From the NCBI RefSeq assembly GCF_001514265.1, contig NZ_KQ948989.1, positions 877,610-941,609 on the forward strand: DNA of 64,000 nucleotides, written 5' to 3'. The stretch comes from Streptomyces resistomycificus. GTDB taxonomy: Bacteria; Actinomycetota; Actinomycetes; Streptomycetales; Streptomycetaceae. This document shows positions 48,863 through 57,131 of this stretch, in pieces (position 1 is the first letter of the stretch; each line of letters opens with the position of its first letter). A program made the position numbers and the translations under genes. Under the pieces are notes generated by a model. The model searched no databases, was not told the DNA's origin, and worked only from the letters and a program-made list of their open reading frames with translations.

Positions 48863-49177
48863 GCCCCGGGGGCGAAGGAGCAGTGGCCGCAGGGCCGATG
48901 CGGCGGCTCCCCCACGGGGACTGCCGCCTTGCTCGCGGCCTGCGCCGAAGCGGGGCCGCGCGTCAGGACTACACCCTTGCATCGCCTGCGCCGTACCGGC
49001 CGCATCGATGGCGAAGAGCTTTTATGGTCTTTAGCAGCTTATTCAATTTGACTCTGGACAATGTCCTCATAAAGAGGTGAAGCTGGGGCGCATGCACCGC
49101 ATGCGAAACCCGCTATCCCACGAACCACCGGCGGCCCGCAGGATGACGCGCTCGTGTGAAACCGGCCTGGCAGCCAG
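48863..49177. other. Spacer upstream of RibM/PnuC-like gene with AT-rich promoter island
   Basis: 315 bp without a gene. A markedly AT-richer island at about 49015-49080 holds a candidate promoter: TTGACT (49048-49053), 16 bases, TAAAGA (49070-49075), about 100 bp before the transporter start. I looked for an FMN riboswitch here because RibM genes often have one and did not find its conserved boxes. Confidence 0.45.
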
Positions 49178-49843
49178 ATGAACGGGCTGAACTCCGAGGC
49201 GTTCGTCCTGTTCGGCCAGCACATCCTGTGGTCCGACATGATCGGCAACATCCTCGGCCTGGCCGCCCTCGCCCTCGGCTGGCGCCGCTCACTGTGGACC
49301 TGGCCGGTGCAGTTCCTGTCCGGCCTGATCCTCTTCGGCGCCTTCTTCGGCCACTTGACCGGCGTCGCCGGCAAACAGGCCGTCGTCATGACCGTGGCCA
49401 TGTACGGCTGGTGGCGGTGGCGCCGCGACAAGGATCGGTCCCAGGACGGCCAGATCACCCCGCGGTTCGCCACCTGGCGCGAGCGCGCGGAAATGGTCGG
49501 CGCCGTGGCCGTCGGCACGGTCGCGGTGGCCCTCCTGTTCAAGGCCTACCCGACCCTGTCCTGGGACCCCTGGCCGGACGCGTACATCTTCGTCGGCACC
49601 ATCGTCGCGATGTACGCCCAGGCCCGCGGCGTGGTCGAGTTCTGGTTCGCCTGGCTGCTGGTGGACCTGGTCGGCGTCCCGCTGACCTTCGCCAACGGCT
49701 ACGCCTTCTCCGGCTTCGTCTACGTCATCTACGGCGCGCTCGTCCTGTTGGGTATGCGCGACTGGTGGCTGCGCTCCCGCAGTGGGTCGCAGTCCGCTCT
49801 GGGGCTGCCTGGTGCGAACGTGTCCGAGCGAGCGTCGAAGTAG
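49178..49843 (+). CDS. PnuC-superfamily vitamin transporter (RibM-like)
   Basis: 221 residues with about seven hydrophobic helices. The conserved W-rich motifs NILGLAALALGWRRSLWTWP, MYGWWRWRRDK, ITPRFATWRERAEMVG, YIFVGTIVAMYAQARGVVEF and WLLVDLVGVPLTFANGYAFS are those of the PnuC superfamily; the pattern is close to actinobacterial RibM, an energy-independent riboflavin carrier, but nicotinamide-riboside/NMN transport cannot be excluded. Here it stands alone, without rib genes. The extended C-terminus after the last helix (SGSQSALGLPGANV) is not conserved. Start fixed by the family's N-terminal length. Confidence 0.82.
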   Translation: MNGLNSEAFVLFGQHILWSDMIGNILGLAALALGWRRSLWTWPVQFLSGLILFGAFFGHLTGVAGKQAVVMTVAMYGWWRWRRDKDRSQDGQITPRFATWRERAEMVGAVAVGTVAVALLFKAYPTLSWDPWPDAYIFVGTIVAMYAQARGVVEFWFAWLLVDLVGVPLTFANGYAFSGFVYVIYGALVLLGMRDWWLRSRSGSQSALGLPGANVSERASK

Positions 49844-50905
49844 TCGAGCGGTCGAGCCGCCTCTGCCCCTCCCCGGTTCTCGGGTGTCGTGTCCGCGTGC
49901 GGGCCCTTGGTGGCGCCAATGCCAGTGTGACCAGCGCTGGATGTCGTCGACCCGAGGTCGGACGCAGGCCGGCGAGACAAGTGGTCAAGCAGTGGATCTC
50001 GGCGAGGCCGAGGTGGATGAGCTGCGGGGATCCCGTTGTGCTTTCTCCGAGTCCAGCGTTCGGGCCCGCAGCGCGGTCAAGCAGGTGTGTGCCGCCATAT
50101 CCGACGGCAGGTGACGGCGCCGGCCGGGACGCAACGGATCTGGGAAGTCACTCGAAGCGCACTTCTGCTCGCGCCCTGTAAGCACTCCTCGACAGCCGCC
50201 GGCCGGCCGCGCCGCGAATCAACTCGTCCAGCGCAGCCCCGGCCGGCAGTAGGTGATGCGGTAGGCGATCTCCTCAAGCCTATGCCGCCGCGGTGACAGG
50301 GAACTCAGTGTCGACGGTCCTCGCGGTACCAGGACCGGACCTCGACGCGGGCCCAGTCACGGATCCGGCGGCCGTCAGCCCCCCGGCGGGTTTTTCTCTT
50401 CCTCACGGAGACGCTGGCCTGCTCCAGTTCGAACTGCCTGCTCTGCGGTAGCCGTACGAGGCGTCCTCTGTCACCCGTCCGCACGGGCCCCGGACCGGTC
50501 GGCCCGGCGGACCCTAGCCCGGCCCTGGCCAACCCTCGTCGCTAACCCGGCTGCGTCTTCGACGCCCGCCCGACCACAGCGCTCCCGGTCTCCCGGTCTC
50601 CGTCTCCCGGTCTCCCCGTCTCCCGGGCTCTCGGCCTCATGCGAAGCAGCTTATGCGAGATGGCATATTGACATGCGAGATCACGCGTCCTACCGTCGGG
50701 GCATCCCTCAACAGAAGGCAAGACTCGATGAGATCCACTGTTTCCCCGTCGACCTCTGGGCCGACCTTCCTGTCGAATCCGGCGGCACAACGGCCGTCTC
50801 GGTCAGTCGTCGGCGTTGCCCCGTGCACGCCCGCCCGCACCCGTGAAGTCACCGACCCAACGGCCGTCGGCGCGGCGGAGTACGACGAGACGGCGGTGGT
50901 CTGAC
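49844..50905. other. 1.06-kb gene-poor stretch with low-complexity and direct repeats
   Basis: No confident gene. A minus-strand frame at 50305-50532 (75 codons, ending RVEVRSWYREDRRH) has GC-rich third positions but no recognisable family. A CT-rich low-complexity tract (repeats of GTCTCCCG) runs about 50580-50630. A plus-strand frame 50729-50904 of 58 codons (ends VGAAEYDETAVV) sits one base before the flavin reductase start and could be a small coupled gene or the tail of a lost oxygenase gene; start ATG 50729 has a modest AGAAGG upstream. Confidence 0.4.
50653..50681. promoter_or_regulatory. Direct repeat ATGCGAGAT
   Basis: ATGCGAGAT occurs at 50653-50661 and 50673-50681, 20 bp apart (two helical turns), in a locally AT-richer patch with TATGC/GCATA inverted arms (50652-50667). 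A regulator site for the genes starting at 50729/50906 is plausible. Confidence 0.4.
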
Positions 50906-51445
50906 ATGCCCAATCCTGCGAGGGAGCAGGCCGTCACGCGTCGGCCTGTCACCAGCTACGACCCGCAGACGTACCGCGACGGACTGTCCTCGATGGTCAC
51001 GTCCGTCTGTGTGGTCACCACCGAAGTGGACGGGAATCGGTACGGCTTCACCGCCAACTCGGTAACCAGCGTGTCGATGGACCCACCGCTGATCTCAGTC
51101 TGTCTGGCCGAAACCGCCGACGTCCACCCGGCGTTCAGTCAGGCCGAATCGGTGGCCGTCAGCGTCCTGGCGGCCGACCAGAGCCCGGTGGCTACGGCGT
51201 TCGCGACGCTCGGTGTCGACAGGTTCGCCGCGGCGAGCTTCAGACCGGGGAAGCTCGGCACACCCCTGCTCGACGGTGCCACCGTGTCGCTTGAGGGCGT
51301 CGTTCACCAGCGCCTCACCGCCGGTGACCACACCATCATCCTGATCGAGGTGGCCGACGTGGAGGTCGGCGCACAGGAGCCGCTCACCTATCAGGGGCGC
51401 CGGTTCCACACCCTGAAGCCGCTGGAGCCATCCGCACTGCAGTAG
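50906..51445 (+). CDS. Flavin reductase family protein (FMN-binding split barrel)
   Basis: 179 residues. Split-barrel flavin reductase pattern: YRDGLSSMVTSVCVVTTEVD, GFTANSVTSVSMDPPLISVC (the T-A-N-S flavin loop), FAAASFRPGKLGTPLL and the C-terminal GDHTIILIEV strand with a metal/flavin-associated His. Such proteins supply FMNH2 or FADH2 to a separate monooxygenase. No two-component oxygenase gene is adjacent, although the small frame just upstream may be its relic. ATG at 50906 is two bases after the previous stop. Confidence 0.88.
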   Translation: MPNPAREQAVTRRPVTSYDPQTYRDGLSSMVTSVCVVTTEVDGNRYGFTANSVTSVSMDPPLISVCLAETADVHPAFSQAESVAVSVLAADQSPVATAFATLGVDRFAAASFRPGKLGTPLLDGATVSLEGVVHQRLTAGDHTIILIEVADVEVGAQEPLTYQGRRFHTLKPLEPSALQ

Positions 51446-52275
51446 GCCGGAAATGATTAGTCGTGACCACCCTGGACGACGTCGACACTCCATGGCCGTC
51501 CCCGGCTCCCTCGAAGACCTCGGCGGACCCTGCTGACGGCCCTCGGCGGTCTTGTCGGTCAGTCGCTGGAGCGGCACCCGACACGCGCGTGGACCCTCAC
51601 AGCTGAGTCGCGCGTACACAGCTGAATCGACGCGTAAGCCGACGGCGAGACGCCGGCGATGGCGCCCGGGGCCGGATCGCCCTTGGCAAGCAGTCGCGGC
51701 GGCAGCATCAACGCGGTAGCCCGCCGATCGAGTGGACTGTGCCGCAGGGCCGACCCGTCTCCAACGGCCTTGCGATCTACGCCGTCCGGGCTGTCGCCGC
51801 CCTCTCCGCCGCGGCTGCGCCGACAGGGGAGGAAGTCATGCCAACTCCGAAGGTCGGGCGTCCGATTTGCGCGGTCACCAAAGAGGTAATGGGGAGACTG
51901 CGAGCTCGCGAGGCGATAGTGCTCGCCGAACGGTGAGCCGGTACGCCGAGTGCGCCCGCGCCCGAGGAGCCGCCACTGATGGCGACGGTGGCGCCTCGGC
52001 CGCCGATAGGGCACCGTCGAGGCGCTCCACGCCCTGTGCAAGGATCTTGAGGTGCCCACCCCGAGAGCCCACGGCATCGACAAGGACGAGCGTTCCGCCT
52101 CGTGCCCCTCATGGGCGAGCAGGCGCTCGCGTCCGGAGCACCCGCCGACAACCCCGTCGCCCCCCCCGCGGACGAGATCAAGGATCTCTACGCGCAGACA
52201 TGTGCCTGACACCCGGCGAGTGAGGAACATGATGGTCATGACAGCCAGGTCCGCGCGGATGACGGGTGACGGCCG
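51446..52275. other. Decayed region between flavin reductase and enoyl-CoA hydratase-like genes
   Basis: 830 bp without an intact gene. The last part (52016-52209) is an iron-alcohol-dehydrogenase relic, listed separately. The first 500 bp have open frames on both strands (for example a plus frame at 51739-51936 containing AIYAVRAVAALSAAAA and VTKEVMGRLRAREAIVLAER) that I cannot assign. Confidence 0.4.
52016..52209 (+). pseudogene. Iron-containing alcohol dehydrogenase, C-terminal fragment with frameshift
   Basis: Reads VEALHALCKDLEVPTPRAHG and ID, then after a frame change near 52095 LVPLMGEQALASGAPADNPV and EIKDLYAQTCA before the stop at 52207. This is the standard C-terminal end of group III Fe-dependent alcohol dehydrogenases (L..DL.VP, A..D....NPR, EI..LY). 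About 65 of about 380 residues remain. Confidence 0.65.
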
Positions 52276-53286
52276 ATGACTGATAGCACTGCGGTTGAAA
52301 TTCTCGCCGACGTCCACCGGGGCGTCGGCCGGATCCTTTTGAACCGGCCCAAGGCGCTCAACGCGCTGACGACGGGCATGGTCGTCGCCATCGACCGTGT
52401 GCTCGCTGAGCGGGAGCGCATACCGCTGTCCGCTGTCGTGATCGCCAGCACCAGCACCAAGGCGTTCTGCGCAGGCGGAGACATCCGCACGATCCGCGAG
52501 CACAGCCTCGCCGGGGATGCCGAAGCCAGTGAGCGGTTCTTCGCCTCCGAGTACCGGCTCAACGCCCGGATCGCCGAGTATCCCGTGCCGATCGTGTCGC
52601 TCATCGACGGCCTGTGCATGGGTGGAGGCCTCGGTCTGTCCGTCCACGGCAGCTTCCGCGTCGTCACCGAGCGCGCGGTGCTGGCGATGCCCGAAACCGG
52701 GATCGGGTTCTTCCCGGACGTCGGGGCCAGCTACTTTCTGCCGAGGCTGCCCGGTGCGATCGGAATGTATCTGGGCCTGACCGGGCACCGGCTCGACGCG
52801 GCCGACGCCTTGTACACGGGCCTGGCCACGCACTTCGTCCCCGCGGACGGGATGGAGGCGGTCGGGGATGCCCTGGCCGACAGCCCCGGCGACCCGGTGG
52901 ACGTCGTCCTCAACCGTCTCGTCGGCCGCTCCCCGGTGGCGGGCAGCGGGCTGGCGCAGGTGCGCGGGGACGTGGACTGGGCGTTCGGCGCGCCCTCCCT
53001 CGGCGAGATCGAGAAACGCCTGCGCCATCTCGACGCCCCCTGGGCGACAGCCGCGCTGGCCGCCCTGGAGTCCGCCTCGCCGCAGAGCCTGGAGATCACT
53101 CACTCCCTGCTGGCCCGGGGCAGGCAGCACACGTTGCGCGAGTGCCTTGGCATCGAACTGGCCCTCACGCGCACGACCATCCGCACGCCGGACTTCCTGG
53201 AGGGCGTCCGTGCGGCCCTGGTCGACAAGGACCGAACTCCCCACTGGCAACGTGCGTCGCTCGACGGACGAACGCCGCCGTCCTGA
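52276..53286 (+). CDS. 3-hydroxyisobutyryl-CoA hydrolase-like enoyl-CoA hydratase/isomerase
   Basis: 336 residues of the crotonase superfamily, longer than simple hydratases and with the HIBCH pattern: GRILLNRPKALNALTTGMV, KAFCAGGDIRTIRE (oxyanion Gly), LIDGLCMGGGLGLSVHGSFR, MPETGIGFFPDVGASYFLPR (catalytic Glu), then an extended helical C-terminus (RTTIRTPDFLEGVRAALVDK). In valine breakdown HIBCH frees 3-hydroxyisobutyrate from its CoA ester; several crotonase paralogues share this form, so substrate is likely but not sure. ATG at 52276 overlaps no gene; the region upstream is decayed. Confidence 0.86.
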   Translation: MTDSTAVEILADVHRGVGRILLNRPKALNALTTGMVVAIDRVLAERERIPLSAVVIASTSTKAFCAGGDIRTIREHSLAGDAEASERFFASEYRLNARIAEYPVPIVSLIDGLCMGGGLGLSVHGSFRVVTERAVLAMPETGIGFFPDVGASYFLPRLPGAIGMYLGLTGHRLDAADALYTGLATHFVPADGMEAVGDALADSPGDPVDVVLNRLVGRSPVAGSGLAQVRGDVDWAFGAPSLGEIEKRLRHLDAPWATAALAALESASPQSLEITHSLLARGRQHTLRECLGIELALTRTTIRTPDFLEGVRAALVDKDRTPHWQRASLDGRTPPS

Positions 53287-53588
53287 GTATGTCCGCCCGC
53301 TCACGCGCGGCGGTCCATCCGCGTTGCTCACCCTCCTGTTTGTGCTCCTTGGCGTAGCGAGCCGCAGGCATCCTCCCTTCGCGATGTAAGGCCGTTGCCT
53401 CGCGATCCGAGCCTGGTTCATGGTCTGACGCCTATAATATTACGCCCGTGAGGCAACGTGCATGGCTTACGGCCCGAGGTGGGGCGTCCGGCTCCAGGCG
53501 GGCTGTGATCTCGTCGTCGTGAGGGTCACTACGCTCCGCCCGGCGTCTGAGTATCTAAAAGTAAACTCAAGTGGTTAGAATCGCTCCC
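53287..53588. other. AT-richer spacer and possible leaderless promoter of HxlR gene
   Basis: 302 bp without a gene. Two AT-rich patches stand out: around 53430 (CTATAATATTACG) and 53551-53581. The latter has TAGAAT (53576-53581) only seven bases before the HxlR ATG, suggesting a -10 box of a leaderless message, and an AAGT direct repeat where the regulator may bind. Confidence 0.4.
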
Positions 53589-54098
53589 ATGGATGCGTGG
53601 ACCGAAGTTCTCCAAGACACCGGTATGGACCCCCGACTCGGCAGGGACACGTCCAACTGCTCGATCGCGCGGACTCTTGAGGTCGTGGGTGAGAAGTGGA
53701 CGATCCTGATCCTGCGCGAGGTCTGGTACGGCTCGTCCCGCTTCAGTGACTTCGAACGCGTCCTCGGTTGTCCTCGCAACCTCCTCGCGACGCGGCTCCG
53801 GATGCTGGTGGAGGAAGGAATCCTGGCGACCGAGACGTACAAGGAGCCCGGGGCGCGGAGTCGGCCGAAGTATGTGATCACCCCCAAGGGCATGGATCTG
53901 GTGCCGGCCGTGATGGGGCTGTTGCAGTGGGGTGACCGGTACCGTGCCGATCCGGAGGGGCCGGCGGTAGTGGCGCGACACCGCGAGTGCGGCGCGCACG
54001 TCGACGTTCAACTTCGCTGCGAAAGCGGGCACCCGGTGCAGGCGAAGGATATTGAGAGCGTTCCCGGCCCGGCCTTTCGTATGAGGTCGGCCGGGTGA
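53589..54098 (+). CDS. HxlR-family transcriptional regulator
   Basis: 169 residues. The HxlR winged helix is complete: CSIARTLEVVGEKWTILILR, EVWYGSSRFSDFERVLGCPR, NLLATRLRMLVEEGIL, KYVITPKGMDLVPAVMGLLQ, WGDRY. The conserved single Cys at the N-terminal edge (Cys30) is often redox- or electrophile-sensing. C-terminal extension (HRECGAHVDVQLRCESGHPV) holds two more Cys and two His, as in the partial HxlR at the left edge, hinting at metal binding. ATG 53589 is preferred to a GTG at 53571. It may control the HIBCH-like or Lpd gene nearby. Confidence 0.9.
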   Translation: MDAWTEVLQDTGMDPRLGRDTSNCSIARTLEVVGEKWTILILREVWYGSSRFSDFERVLGCPRNLLATRLRMLVEEGILATETYKEPGARSRPKYVITPKGMDLVPAVMGLLQWGDRYRADPEGPAVVARHRECGAHVDVQLRCESGHPVQAKDIESVPGPAFRMRSAG

Positions 54099-54557
54099 GC
54101 TGAGGACTCCTCCGTCGCATTCGCTGATCCGGCCGCTCTTTCGTGGACGCGCCTGGAGCCGGCGCGGGTGGCCTCCGCTGCCGCCGAAGTGCCGCCCACG
54201 CGGCACAGCCGGACGTCGTCCTCAAGTCCGGTGCGCACGGCCCGGCGCCGCATTCGGCCTCGACACCCTCAGGATCGGTCCGGCCGAGGCAGGAGTACAC
54301 GAGGTCGACGGGGTGCCGGACCGCCGTCGATGATGGCTGAGCGGGCATAGATCACGGCGCCGGCGCGCTGAACCGGACGTCCGGGTAGCCGCCGGCGAGG
54401 TGGTGAACCATAGGGTCGCCACCTCGTCCTCCACCGGCTCCCCTGCGGCGGGCGGTGGCGGATGTCGCCGCCGTCGAGTTGATGACCAGGTTGTTCGATC
54501 GGGAGCGAGTCGGCCCCCCGGGGGTAGCCGGCCGCCCCAGTGGAAAGGAAGCCGTCC
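54099..54557. other. Spacer without recognisable gene
   Basis: 459 bp between the HxlR and dihydrolipoyl dehydrogenase genes. Frames on both strands are open for 60-120 codons, as expected by chance at this GC content, but none shows a family motif. Only AAAGGAAG at 54543-54550, the ribosome site of the next gene, is functional by eye. Confidence 0.4.
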
Positions 54558-55970
54558 ATGGACGAGCAGGGTGAGCACTTCGACGTCGTCGTACTCGGCG
54601 CGGGCCCTGGCGGATACGTAGCCGCCATCCGGGCCGCCCAGCTGGGCAAGAGCGTCGCGGTCGTCGAGGAGAAGTACTGGGGTGGCGTCTGCCTGAACGT
54701 GGGCTGTATCCCCACCAAGGCCCTACTGCGCAACGCCGAACTCGCGCACATCTTCACGCGCGAGGCGAAGACCTTCGGCATCAAGGTCGAGGGTGAGGTC
54801 TCCTTCGACTACGGGGAGGCATTCCGCCGCAGCCGGAAGGTGGCGGACGGCCGGGTCAAGGGCGTCCACTACCTGATGAAGAAGAACAAGATCACGGAAA
54901 TCAGCGGTCGCGGCACGTTCGTCGACCCGCACACGCTCCAGGTGGCCGACTACGACGGCAACACCCGCACCATCGGCTTCGATCACTGCGTCATCGCCAC
55001 CGGCGCCACACCCAAGCTGCTGCCCGGCACCCGCCGTACGTCGCGCGTGGTGACGTTCGAGGAGCAGATCCTCGCCGAGGACCTGCCGGAGTCGATCGTT
55101 ATCGCCGGCGCCGGCGCGATCGGCGTCGAGTTCGCCTACGTGCTGCACAACTACGGCGTGAAGGTCACCGTCGTCGAGTTCCTGGACCGGATCGCCCCAT
55201 TGGAGGACGCCGAGGTCTCCGCCGAACTGGCCAAGCAGTACCGGAAGTTGGGCATTGACGTGCTCACCTCGACCCGTGTCGAGTCGATCGACGAGTCCGG
55301 CCCGCAGGTCCGTGTCACGGTCACCGGCAAGGACGGCGCCCAGCAGGTCCTGGAGGCCGACAAGGTCCTGCAGGCGATCGGCTTCGCCCCGAACGTCACC
55401 GGTTACGGCCTGGAGAACACCGGTGTGCGCGTCACCGAACGCGGCGCGATCGACGTCGACGGTCGTTGCCGCACCTCGGTCCCGCACATCTATGCCATTG
55501 GGGACGTCACCGCGAAGCTGATGCTCGCGCATGCCGCCGAGGCGATGGGCGTCATCGCTGCCGAGACGATCGCGGACGCGGAGACCATGGAGCTGGACTA
55601 CGTGATGATCCCGCGGGCCACTTTCTGCCAGCCGCAGATCGCCAGCTTCGGTTATACCGAGGCGCAGGCGAGGGAGAAGGGCTTCGACGTCCAGGTGGCC
55701 AAGTTCCCGTTCACCGCGAACGCCAAGGCCCACGGTCTGGGCGACGCGAGCGGCTTCGTGAAGCTGATCAGCGATGCCAAGTACGGCGAGTTCCTCGGAG
55801 CCCATCTCATCGGCCCCGACGTCACCGAGCTCCTCCCCGAACTGACCCTGGCCCAGCAGTGGGACCTCACCGTGCACGAGGTCGCCCGCAACGTCCACGC
55901 CCACCCCACGCTGGGCGAGGCGGTCAAGGAAGCCATCCACGGCCTCGCCGGCCACATGATCAACATGTAG
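54558..55970 (+). CDS. lpdA: Dihydrolipoyl dehydrogenase
   Basis: 470 residues, full length for the E3 component. FAD-binding [20 protein letters not shown] near 10-30, redox-active disulfide Cys45-x4-Cys50 ([13 protein letters not shown]), NAD-binding [15 protein letters not shown] near 180, second FAD motif [17 protein letters not shown], and the active-site HAHPTLGE with His449/Glu454. It reoxidises lipoamide on 2-oxo-acid dehydrogenases or the glycine cleavage system, making NADH. No E1/E2 genes adjoin it, so it is a stand-alone copy. ATG at 54558 has AAAGGAAG upstream. Confidence 0.93.
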   Translation: MDEQGEHFDVVVLGAGPGGYVAAIRAAQLGKSVAVVEEKYWGGVCLNVGCIPTKALLRNAELAHIFTREAKTFGIKVEGEVSFDYGEAFRRSRKVADGRVKGVHYLMKKNKITEISGRGTFVDPHTLQVADYDGNTRTIGFDHCVIATGATPKLLPGTRRTSRVVTFEEQILAEDLPESIVIAGAGAIGVEFAYVLHNYGVKVTVVEFLDRIAPLEDAEVSAELAKQYRKLGIDVLTSTRVESIDESGPQVRVTVTGKDGAQQVLEADKVLQAIGFAPNVTGYGLENTGVRVTERGAIDVDGRCRTSVPHIYAIGDVTAKLMLAHAAEAMGVIAAETIADAETMELDYVMIPRATFCQPQIASFGYTEAQAREKGFDVQVAKFPFTANAKAHGLGDASGFVKLISDAKYGEFLGAHLIGPDVTELLPELTLAQQWDLTVHEVARNVHAHPTLGEAVKEAIHGLAGHMINM

Positions 55971-55986
55971 CAGGGCGCTCGGTGCA

Positions 55987-56121
55987 GTGGCAGCCAGGCC
56001 GCGCCGCCGCTTCGACGACGACCTGCTCGCCCGGGTTGGCGGGGGGTACGAACCGACCGCCCTCGGGCGGGCCCTCCTCGACCGGACCACCACCGCGTGT
56101 GCGGGACCAGTCGGAAGGATG
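55987..56121 (+). pseudogene. LysR-gene fragment, near-copy of the LysR at 41714-42649
   Basis: Bases 55993-56101 align without gaps to 41837-41945 with six mismatches by eye (about 94 percent identity). Translated it reads RRFDDDLLARVGGGYEPTAL and GRALLDRTTTAC, the segment following the HTH of LysR proteins. It starts right after the Lpd stop and ends before the MpaB-like gene; nothing else of a LysR gene is present. A copy made by recombination or a remnant of a close paralogue. Confidence 0.85.
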
Positions 56122-56225
56122 GGCTGGGCCTTGCGAGGGCGAAGACGCTGCCGCGCTCGGCCCCGCCCTGTGACTGCCGAATCATTTCTTTGTGCGGACC
56201 GAGATTCTTCGTCACACTGCGGGGC

Positions 56226-57110
56226 ATGGGCGATCCCGGGCTGTTCACACCGACGTCGGTGACCTGGCAGATGCACGGCGACCCGATGATGTGGGTCGCC
56301 GGAATCCGCGCGCTGTACCTGCAGGCCCTCCATCCACGCGCCGTGCGCGGCGTCATGCAGAACTCCGACTTCCGGCACGACGCCTGGGGCCGGCTGATGC
56401 GCACCGCCGACTTCGTCGGCACCACGACCTACGGCACCACCGAGGCGGCCGAGAAGGCCGGTGCCCGGGTACGGAAGATCCACACCATGCTCCGGGCGAC
56501 CGACCCGGACACCGGTGAGTCCTACGGCGTCGACGAACCCGACCTGCTGCTGTGGGTGCACTGCGCCGAGATCGACTCCTACCTCCAGGTCGCGCGCCGC
56601 TCGGGCTTCCGCCTCACCGACGCCCAGGCCGACCGCTACATTGCCGAACACCGCGTCAGCGCCCGCCTGGTGGGGCTCGACCCGGACTCGGTACCGGCCA
56701 ACCGGACGGAACTGGCCGCCTACTTCGCGAAGGTGCGCCCCGAACTCGCGGCTACGCCCGAGGCACGCGCCGTGGACGACTTCCTCCTCCACCCCCCGAC
56801 GCACCCCCTTCTCATCCCGGCGCGCGAGGTGCTGTGGCGGCGCGTGGCGCACCTGGCGTACGCCGCCCTGCCGCCGTACGCCCACGAGCTGTACGGCAGA
56901 CCGGCCCCGAAACCCTCCACCGTCACCCGCCGACTGCGCCTCACGGGCACCGTGCTGCGCTGCGTTCCCGCACGTCTGCGCTGGCAACTGCCGCCCAAAC
57001 ACATCCTCCGGGCCATGGCACGCCTCGGCCCGGGCTCCCGCCCGGCACCGTACAAACTCGGACCACAGGTCGCCATACTGGACAGGCCAGGGGAGGGCGG
57101 GACGCGGTGA
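56226..57110 (+). CDS. Oxygenase MpaB-family (DUF2236) protein
   Basis: 294 residues of the DUF2236 / latex-clearing-protein-like haem family: TSVTWQMHGDPMMWVAGIRA, LYLQALHPRAVRGVMQNSDF, RTADFVGTTTYGTTEAAEKA, ATDPDTGESYGVDEPDLLLW, VHCAEIDSYL. The conserved GDxxMWxAG, LHPRAV and Asp/His-rich WVH segments are those that bind haem b in relatives that cleave isoprenoid chains. Function here is unknown, but oxidation of a lipid or isoprenoid is plausible beside the phytoene-desaturase-like gene. The ATG at 56226 gives the usual N-terminus; an RBS is weak. Confidence 0.85.
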   Translation: MGDPGLFTPTSVTWQMHGDPMMWVAGIRALYLQALHPRAVRGVMQNSDFRHDAWGRLMRTADFVGTTTYGTTEAAEKAGARVRKIHTMLRATDPDTGESYGVDEPDLLLWVHCAEIDSYLQVARRSGFRLTDAQADRYIAEHRVSARLVGLDPDSVPANRTELAAYFAKVRPELAATPEARAVDDFLLHPPTHPLLIPAREVLWRRVAHLAYAALPPYAHELYGRPAPKPSTVTRRLRLTGTVLRCVPARLRWQLPPKHILRAMARLGPGSRPAPYKLGPQVAILDRPGEGGTR

Positions 57111-57131
57111 CGACGGGGGCGGTCGCAGGAG

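Noticed and set aside
48863..49177. FMN riboswitch upstream of the RibM-like gene
   Set aside because: I could not find the conserved boxes or a plausible multi-arm fold; the AT-rich patch looks like a promoter instead.
50305..50532. 75-codon minus-strand gene
   Set aside because: Third positions are GC-rich, but no ribosome site, motif or conserved neighbour supports it, so it is only mentioned in the spacer note.
51559..53421. A 620-codon minus frame opposite the HIBCH-like gene
   Set aside because: No motif, and it crosses decayed DNA; the plus strand carries complete crotonase motifs.
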